Shown here piece by piece: positions 45,681 to 51,774 of a DNA stretch of 51,774 nt. The notes beneath the pieces are model-generated. The model saw only the letters and a program-made list of their open reading frames with translations, made no database searches and was not told the origin of the DNA. Made by a program: the position numbers and the translations under genes. Within the stretch, counting starts at the first letter, position 1. Every line of letters starts with the position of its first letter. The stretch covers positions 1 through 51,774 of the forward strand of contig RSEH01000304.1 in the NCBI GenBank assembly GCA_006503475.1. Direction: 5' to 3'. The stretch comes from Stentor roeselii. Its lineage: Eukaryota > Ciliophora > Heterotrichea > Heterotrichida > Stentoridae.

Positions 45681-46899
45681 TTTTATTAAGGGTTAATTTT
45701 CTACAATAGTAATTGTTCACTAAACAATACTACCTCTTGATAAAATTTATTGAAGGACTTAAATCCCCCTATTCACTAGATAATCAAGAAAAAAATTACT
45801 AATTACGATGTTCTGGTCGAAGAAGTTCTATTGAAGAACTTAAATCCCCTATTCACCTACATAATCAAGAAAAAAATCACTAATTACGTGGTTTTGGTCG
45901 AAGAAGGTCTATGAAAGTGCATCGAGAATTTAAGATAATTTGCAATTAAGAATGGATTTTCAGAACTTGATTTATTTGATTCAAGATGATTAGAGACTTG
46001 ATACAATTCCGAATCTTATGGCAATGGAATATCCTGACGACAAAGTCGAAGAGGATAACAACTTTTAAGAGAGAATCAGTTTCAGGGCCATGTTATGGGA
46101 CTCCGATCCAAGTTAAAAACTCAGGGCTTCATGATAATTGTTATACTTTTTGAATTTAAAAGTAAGTACTTAGTGAATCCTACCCCTTGATAACATTTGG
46201 AAATAAATGCTAGTTTTAGAGACCTCTCAGAAACGGGTGAAATTTTCAGGACCTTTTCAGATGGAAGAATACTCTTTTACTTATCAATAGAAGATTACTT
46301 TATTAATTAGTTTTTATATTACTTAAGCAGATCTGAGCTATTCTTATAAAATTAGTATTATAAAGAGATGAATTTGAAATCTTATATCTGATTTGATTTA
46401 TTATTCTTAAGCGATTCTGTAAATTATGTAAACTATTGAATTAATGATAGAGAAATTATTTACTAATTCTTATTTATTTTGAATTTTCCAAGAAACTAGT
46501 TTTTAAAAGAATTTGAAATCAAGGTCTTAGAAGTGGTGAAATCTAAATAAATTCATAAAAATTAGACTTGTTGGTTGAAGTTATTATAGATCTTCAAAAA
46601 TATGCAATATAAAACTTTAGTTCATATAATTTTCGCCTAAATCTTATGAAAAAGATTAAATTGTTTCTGATTCTTTTCATTTTAACCCATACTTAAACGT
46701 ATTTTATTAGATAGACAGTTTAACAGATATTTAAACGTTTTCATTTAATAGACCTTTTAATGCATAATTTAATGTATTCACCGCGAATAATTATTTTTCA
46801 ACTATCTAATCTAAAATCCTTGAATCACTCTATTTTAGACCTATATTCATATTCCAATCATATCAAGACCAAGTAGATAATTTTCAAAACTAATTTTGA
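45681..46899. other. Intergenic with tandem repeat and a broken short ORF
   Basis: AT-rich spacer. Contains the 81-bp tandem duplication (45749-45910) and, at 45952-46068 (+), an ATG-initiated frame MDFQNLIYLIQDD followed by TAG and a further in-frame RLDTIPNLMAMEYPDD... to TAA, which looks like a decayed coding piece. Nothing else recognised to the pseudoprotease stop at 46900. Confidence 0.4.
45749..45910. repeat. 81-bp tandem duplication (two copies)
   Basis: Copies 45749-45829 and 45830-45910 are both 81 bp, about 90% identical, with one compensated 1-bp shift. Shared words include ATAATCAAGAAAAAAAT and TGGTCGAAGAAG. Non-coding. Confidence 0.9.
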
Positions 46900-48120
46900 T
46901 TAACTATCCTTTAAAGCCATCGGCTCATAATCCCGATAATCCTCAGACATTTTTTTCTTCTTGATTTTCCAAACAAGAAGACCCAAACAAGCAGCTCCAA
47001 TAATTCCAATATTAGAATAACTGATCATTACAGAGCTTTCCTTTCTTAAAATGAAGTCAATAGCTGGAGCGATGGTGATAGTACTCTCTTTCATATCAAA
47101 GACAGTATAGTAATGGTAGAAGAAAGGACTTCCAAGACCGTAAAATTCAATTCCGATATCGAGGACTCCGATATAACAATATCCTGAAATATAAAAGACA
47201 TAATCTTCAGGATAGAGTGTATAAACATTTCCGTCAATCTTCAAGTTTAAGTCAGGGAACCTTGAATAGTCTTCAGGATTGCACTGGCAGAGCCAGATTC
47301 CTCTAAAACCGCATCCAATGTTTAGAATATCGTTCATTAACTTGCGGTATTCGATGGGAGGTAAAATTATGAAAGGAAGTGAAGGAACGAATAAGGCAGG
47401 GATGGTTTTGGAACTAATCAATTTTGAATCCAGACTGAAAGATGAGACATAAGTTGACCAGCTTCCATAATCTTGTTCCGGGGTGATCTTAGTCTTCTTG
47501 CCATTTGAATAGCTCGAAAAATTGTATTTTCCGACACTCAAGACAGAGTCATGAGTTGGCTTGTAAGGGTTTTTCAGAGTCAATGAGAAAACTTGTTCAT
47601 CAATCTTTCCTTGAAAATAAAGATTCTTCAAAAAGTTTTCATTTTTCAAGTTGTTGCTGTTTCCAAGACCTAAACTGCCTGAAATGGATTCAGGGTAATA
47701 AGAGCGGGTGGCTACGCCTAAGAAGTATTGTTGTTCGACTGTCAAGGTGTTGAGTGCCATTTTATCAGTGAAGAGTTTGTATTTCTCGCTTGAGGAGTCG
47801 TAGCTGTTGTTGGAGATACTTACATCTTTGCTGTATAAACTCTTGCTTGGATCGTAGTATTCAGCATTGTAGGTGCACCGGCACGTATTTAACGCAACTC
47901 TGGTCTCACCGGTGAGAATATCCAGGGTGAGATTAAACTCTTGTCCACCAATATTGACCTTCACATAGAAATTTTTAAATTTTCTGGTAACGATAGTGCT
48001 AGCCTGAGAGTCTTTTCCAGCAAACATAATTTGAGGAATTTCGATGGAACCCTCACTCTTAGTCATATGAATCGGTATTTCAATCGAGGATGCAAGTCCT
48101 AAGATAATCGAAACCCACAT
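46900..48120 (-). CDS. Pepsin-like (A1 family) membrane pseudoprotease, complete
   Basis: 406 residues. A signal peptide (MWVSIILGLASS), a propeptide-like stretch, and a pepsin fold: FYVKVNIGGQEFNLTLDI, SGSLGLGNS, and the C-terminal lobe up to a single membrane helix (ISYSNIGIIGAACLGLLVW) and basic tail KIKKKKMSEDYRD. The catalytic triads are gone: LTGETRVAL stands where DTGSSNLWV is expected and FVPSLPFIILPP where VDTGTSLL is expected. Cys pairs (CRC, CQC) may form disulphides. It is the full-length paralogue of the partial gene at 2-1084, in opposite orientation. Probably a surface-anchored binding protein; an altered protease cannot be excluded. Confidence 0.8.
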   Translation of the reverse strand: MWVSIILGLASSIEIPIHMTKSEGSIEIPQIMFAGKDSQASTIVTRKFKNFYVKVNIGGQEFNLTLDILTGETRVALNTCRCTYNAEYYDPSKSLYSKDVSISNNSYDSSSEKYKLFTDKMALNTLTVEQQYFLGVATRSYYPESISGSLGLGNSNNLKNENFLKNLYFQGKIDEQVFSLTLKNPYKPTHDSVLSVGKYNFSSYSNGKKTKITPEQDYGSWSTYVSSFSLDSKLISSKTIPALFVPSLPFIILPPIEYRKLMNDILNIGCGFRGIWLCQCNPEDYSRFPDLNLKIDGNVYTLYPEDYVFYISGYCYIGVLDIGIEFYGLGSPFFYHYYTVFDMKESTITIAPAIDFILRKESSVMISYSNIGIIGAACLGLLVWKIKKKKMSEDYRDYEPMALKDS

Positions 48121-51100
48121 TTTTATTTGATTATTAAAAATATTTTCTTGGACCCTGGACTGAAATGAAAATATTTAAGACTATTTTTGAAATTATTAAT
48201 ATCGAATTCAATTTCTTTGGCTGTTAGAGAATTTATAGAGAGAAAGTGAATTTTGATTGAAGTAAGTATGCTATTAGAATTGGCAATAAGTGAATTGATG
48301 TTAAGTCTTATGAATCTTGAGGTATTTATATAATTTCTGCTTGGATTTTATATATATTATAATGAAAGATAGTTGTATATTATTTCTGCTTGGATTTTAT
48401 ATTTATTATAATGAAAGATAGTTGTAAATTATAATTTTGTAATTTTTTTCTACCATTTAGTGATTCAAATATATATTTTATTAGTATTTATTAATTCATT
48501 CAAAGTATAAATGAAAAAGTAATAAAATGGTATCAAATAATTAAGAGAAAGGTTTTAGATATGAATCTCTTGAAACTGAATCTTTGAATTTTAAGAATTT
48601 TTTTGTAAGTTACTCTAAAATTGGCCTCCATCTAAGATTACAAATAATTAAACCTTTTGCTCTATTGATAATTTATTTATTTCTTATCAGCTTAAATTTA
48701 TGCTTATTTTATGAATTAAATTAAATAATCGAACTTTCTTTGCTATGGACCTTTAAAATACGTGCCTTTCACTTATTCAGATGTAAATCAATTTATAGTC
48801 AAATCTATTTCTTCTTACAAATTAAACATCAAACCACTCCAAACCTATAATAAAGACAAATCGTGAATGAAGCCAAATTAAACTAGTTGATCTCAATTTA
48901 CAAATTCAGGTCCAGACAACTTTCAAGAATTCCTAAAAAATCAAGTAGTCCACAGTTTTTAACTATTAGAAAAGTTTCCAATCCTTTGTAAACTCAAACC
49001 CGATATCAAAGGACCTACAAAAAACAATAAAAGGGTCCCATATGATTTTAAACATTTTATCCTTCTTCATCAGATCATCGAAAGAAGGGCTCAGAAGCTC
49101 TAATCTTCGAAATTCTGAAAACCGCAGAAAAATACTCAAACTTAAGTTTTTTGAAAGACTTCTAAAGTACTTATTAAGCCCTGCGAAATAGTCAACTCGA
49201 AATTTCGTTAGGTTTCTTTAAAGTCCGAAAAAACCGATAAAAAACCCCCGAATCTCTGCTGAAAAACTGGACTTTTTCTTCGAGTTAATTCAAACTTGAT
49301 AAGCCCAGAGCATATCAAGGCTGTTCTTCGATTTTGTTGCTATGAAAAATTAAGTTGACTTTAAATATTCCAGAAATAGTTCTGCAAACGAGGAATCAGC
49401 AGAAAATTCAAAAAGATTTCTCAGTTTCTTGACTATTTGTATGAAAAAGCAGTGGAAGGGAGAAGGGGATATTTGAAGTAGTAATCTTCTTATTTATTAG
49501 AATTCTACTTATTACATCTTAAAGGAATTATCAATCATTATTTACTCCTAGCTCATAAAACTTTCAAAATAGTAAAAAATCCTCTAATTTATTGTTTAAA
49601 AAACTTAAAATTCCTTTGAATTACTATCAAACCTATATTTGTTTATTTTCCAATCAGAAAAAACACGAATTTATTTCTAATCAACTCTGCAGTATTTAAA
49701 GACCTTTCATAAATCTGTTTCAATAAATCATCCGACAATTACTTAGATTTTCTTTTATAATTAGATATATATTATCAGTTAGAAAAATAAATATCAATTC
49801 ATTTTTACCAAAATAATTGCAGTACAAATTTCAATATTTGTAGAGAATGTTTCAAAATTATCATAATTAATATATAAACTTAAATTCAATGATAAATTTC
49901 TTCTCTGATCAGCATCTTGTATTAACAAAGAATTGATTTTGTATTTTTATAGGCGTACGTGAATCAGTAGTTATTTGCTATTTTTCCGATTTCAAATCAA
50001 GGACTTGGCTGATCTTGCTTAAATTCTTATTAAAATTTTCTCCAATCATATTAATTTGAGAATTTATAACAATTCGCCTTCAATCTGATATTTATTCATC
50101 TGAAATTAAAATAATTTTTTATTTATAGGAGAAATGGCTTTGAATAGCATTTGATGCCTGAACTCAGTCAAAAAAACAATAAGTTATGAATAAATTATAT
50201 CTATAAAAATAATTATTTTAATGATTGAAAAATTTGAACAATCATTTAGTCAAGGATATAATATTGCACATCTGTCCTCCATCGATGAAATGTGATTTTT
50301 TACTGATATAATTGAATCGTAGTGCATATATTTTTTTGGCAGTAAGTTTAGTTTTATTAATCTACTTTTAGATCATCCAAATTCAAGTTAATTAAATTTT
50401 TATCTTTACTTTTAAAAATAAAATAAATGATGATAATCTTGTTGTGATTGTTTAAAGTTTTTATTTTCATTCGATAATTTCAACAAGTTTGATTGAAATA
50501 GAGTCTTTTTCATATGTAAAGTATATATATTTTTAATGATTGAAAGCAAAATATTTCTTCGATTTCTTTGGTCATTACAATGATAGTCCTGGTTTATTTT
50601 AGGGTTTGATTGATTCATCCACTGATTGAACCTTTTATTTCAATATCTTTAATCGTTTCAACCTGATTAAGAATTTTTAAAATATTTTAAGCTTGCAATT
50701 TTTTTCTTGAATCTGATATATCAAAAAACTTACTGTATTTAATAGTTAATAGAGGTCATTCATAGAGATAAATACTAATTGTAAATGTATCAATAAGTTA
50801 TTAAATCTTAAATTTCATTGAAAATACAAATTGATTTTTTTCTATTCACTTATATTATAAAAAAATAATCAATTTAAAGTATATAAAATTCTAATAATTA
50901 TGAGAATCCTATAAAATATTGAATAAATATTGAATTCTTCCTTAACAGGATCTAAAGAGATTATCAAGAATTAATACTTTTGATATCAAAGTCTAACTAA
51001 AATTCTATATCACCATACCCTAATCTTTAAGAATTATTTTTTATATTCATTTTATGCAGCTCAATATTCAGTCTAAATATTAATTTTGGTAATAGTTTTA

Positions 51101-51482
51101 AAACAATTTTTCCTGATTATTATTTGAAGAGAAATTAAAGAAAAGCTATAAAATAGACTTCTGGGTTGAAGGTAATTTTGAATGATTTTTATATTGAAAT
51201 CTGAAATGATTAAGTGCATGAGTATTATCTATTTTTTTAGTGGAATTCTAAAATAATATCTATTTTTTCTAATTATTTTAGTTTCTTTTGAGACTTATTC
51301 GTAAATTCGATGCAATATTATAAATTTTTTCAAAACTTAGTTCTCACAAAGTTGCAGCCAATAAGTCAATAATTTTATAAAATTAAATTTAGTCCAGTTC
51401 TTTATTCAAATATTATCCTTAAAGTCAGTATATATTTTTTAACATCCAGGTTTAAATATTTAACTCTAACTACTTAGTCTAA
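48121..51482. other. Long AT-rich region, no gene seen
   Basis: More than 3.3 kb without a credible gene. It contains a 49-bp tandem duplication (48333-48430). The stretch of about 48940-49440 is less AT-rich, with words such as GAAAAAACCGATAAAAAACC and several short hairpin possibilities, and could be a decayed gene or RNA. The remainder is dominated by A/T runs. Confidence 0.5.
48333..48430. repeat. 49-bp tandem duplication (two copies)
   Basis: Copies 48333-48381 and 48382-48430 differ at about two positions, each with TTTCTGCTTGGATTTTATAT and TATTATAATGAAAGATAGTT. About 210 bp upstream of the pseudoprotease start. Confidence 0.9.
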
Positions 51483-51650
51483 TTAATAATCCCACTTTTT
51501 AAAGACACATTCTGGATATCTATCTTTCCATTTTCTTGATTCATCATCTTGATTGTCTAGCAGCCAAAGCTCAGCACTTCTCGTTTCTAAATTGTAAATT
51601 GTCACTAGATTGAGATCACCTTCTTCGAAAATACAATCTTTTTTAACTCT
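51483..51650 (-). CDS. Possible 3' exon of an unknown gene (5' part unresolved)
   Basis: The minus-strand frame ending in TAA at 51483-51485 reads like protein: CIFEEGDLNLVTIYNLETRS, then LWLLDNQDD, then KWKDRYPECVFKKWDY. It has no ATG before an upstream stop, so an intron is needed. Candidates are gtaatattaaaaag (14 nt) or its 18-nt extension ending GATAG (around 51655-51672), but I cannot connect either to a secure first exon. Family not recognised. Confidence 0.35.
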   Translation of the reverse strand, partial: RVKKDCIFEEGDLNLVTIYNLETRSAELWLLDNQDDESRKWKDRYPECVFKKWDY

Positions 51651-51774
51651 ACTATCTTTTTAATATTACCTCAATATATACTTACAGCCTGAATATTCAT
51701 TTTCTTCCTTTTATATACCTTGAGTAATTTTAACCATCTTGCTTAAAATTACCTTGATAATTTATACCTTCTTT

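Noticed and set aside
50412-50618. 68-codon minus-strand frame
   Set aside because: AT-rich spacer with Asn/Lys/Ile bias expected by chance; no domain and no neighbouring gene layout.

Overview
The window is nuclear DNA of a ciliate, very probably the heterotrich Stentor or a close relative. Three things support this. All three stop codons end genes, so the code is standard (for example TAA at 3982-3984, TAG at 25296-25298, TGA at 22927-22929). Coding regions are interrupted only by tiny introns: I find seven of exactly 15 nt and one apparent 14-nt case, all GT...AG. Genes are packed with spacers often under 20 bp, and the content is eukaryotic (Rab, AP-2 sigma, retromer VPS29, uL15, P4-ATPase, TTLL glycylase, PLK4). 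I see no rRNA, tRNA, transposon or CRISPR.

Layout. 1-1084 holds the 3' part of a membrane-anchored pepsin-like pseudoprotease; a full-length paralogue lies in the opposite orientation at 46900-48120. From 1752 to 7048 come an aquaporin, a PLK4-type kinase and a Neo1/ATP9-type P4-ATPase. 7341-14252 is one 2303-residue secreted/membrane protein with Cys-rich repeats and a REJ/PKD-like region. 14656-16496 carries small RING and C2H2 zinc-finger genes in AT-rich surroundings. 17266-24551 is a dense block: peptide deformylase, WDR82/Swd2, DYRK kinase, AP-2 sigma, an STE20-like kinase with an N-terminal zinc finger, a two-RRM protein, a membrane protein, an ankyrin protein and a possible CaaX protein. 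24873-43573 continues densely: RPL27A, a cytochrome-b5-like MAPR protein, an MFS transporter, coiled-coil and unknown proteins, an SK-type K+ channel, a small HTH-like protein, a plasma-membrane Ca2+-ATPase, a Rab, UBC13, a kelch protein, OXA1, VPS29 and a TTLL3-type glycylase. After 43.6 kb density falls sharply: two related unknown ORFs, one with an upstream in-frame stop, short tandem repeats, the second pseudoprotease, then over 3 kb of AT-rich DNA and a possible 3' exon at the right edge.

How genes work together. There is no operon logic; neighbours are mostly functionally unrelated housekeeping, signalling and trafficking genes. Some fit the biology of a large ciliated cell: PLK4 (centriole/basal-body duplication), a TTLL3-type glycylase (ciliary tubulin), a Ca2+ pump and SK-like channel (Ca2+-coupled excitability). 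The more unusual signals are in gene architecture: invariant-length introns with a fixed internal A, a 14-nt intron candidate, 7-10 bp divergent promoters (one a perfect palindrome), stop codons of convergent genes that overlap, and alternating strand-composition domains that cross gene borders.
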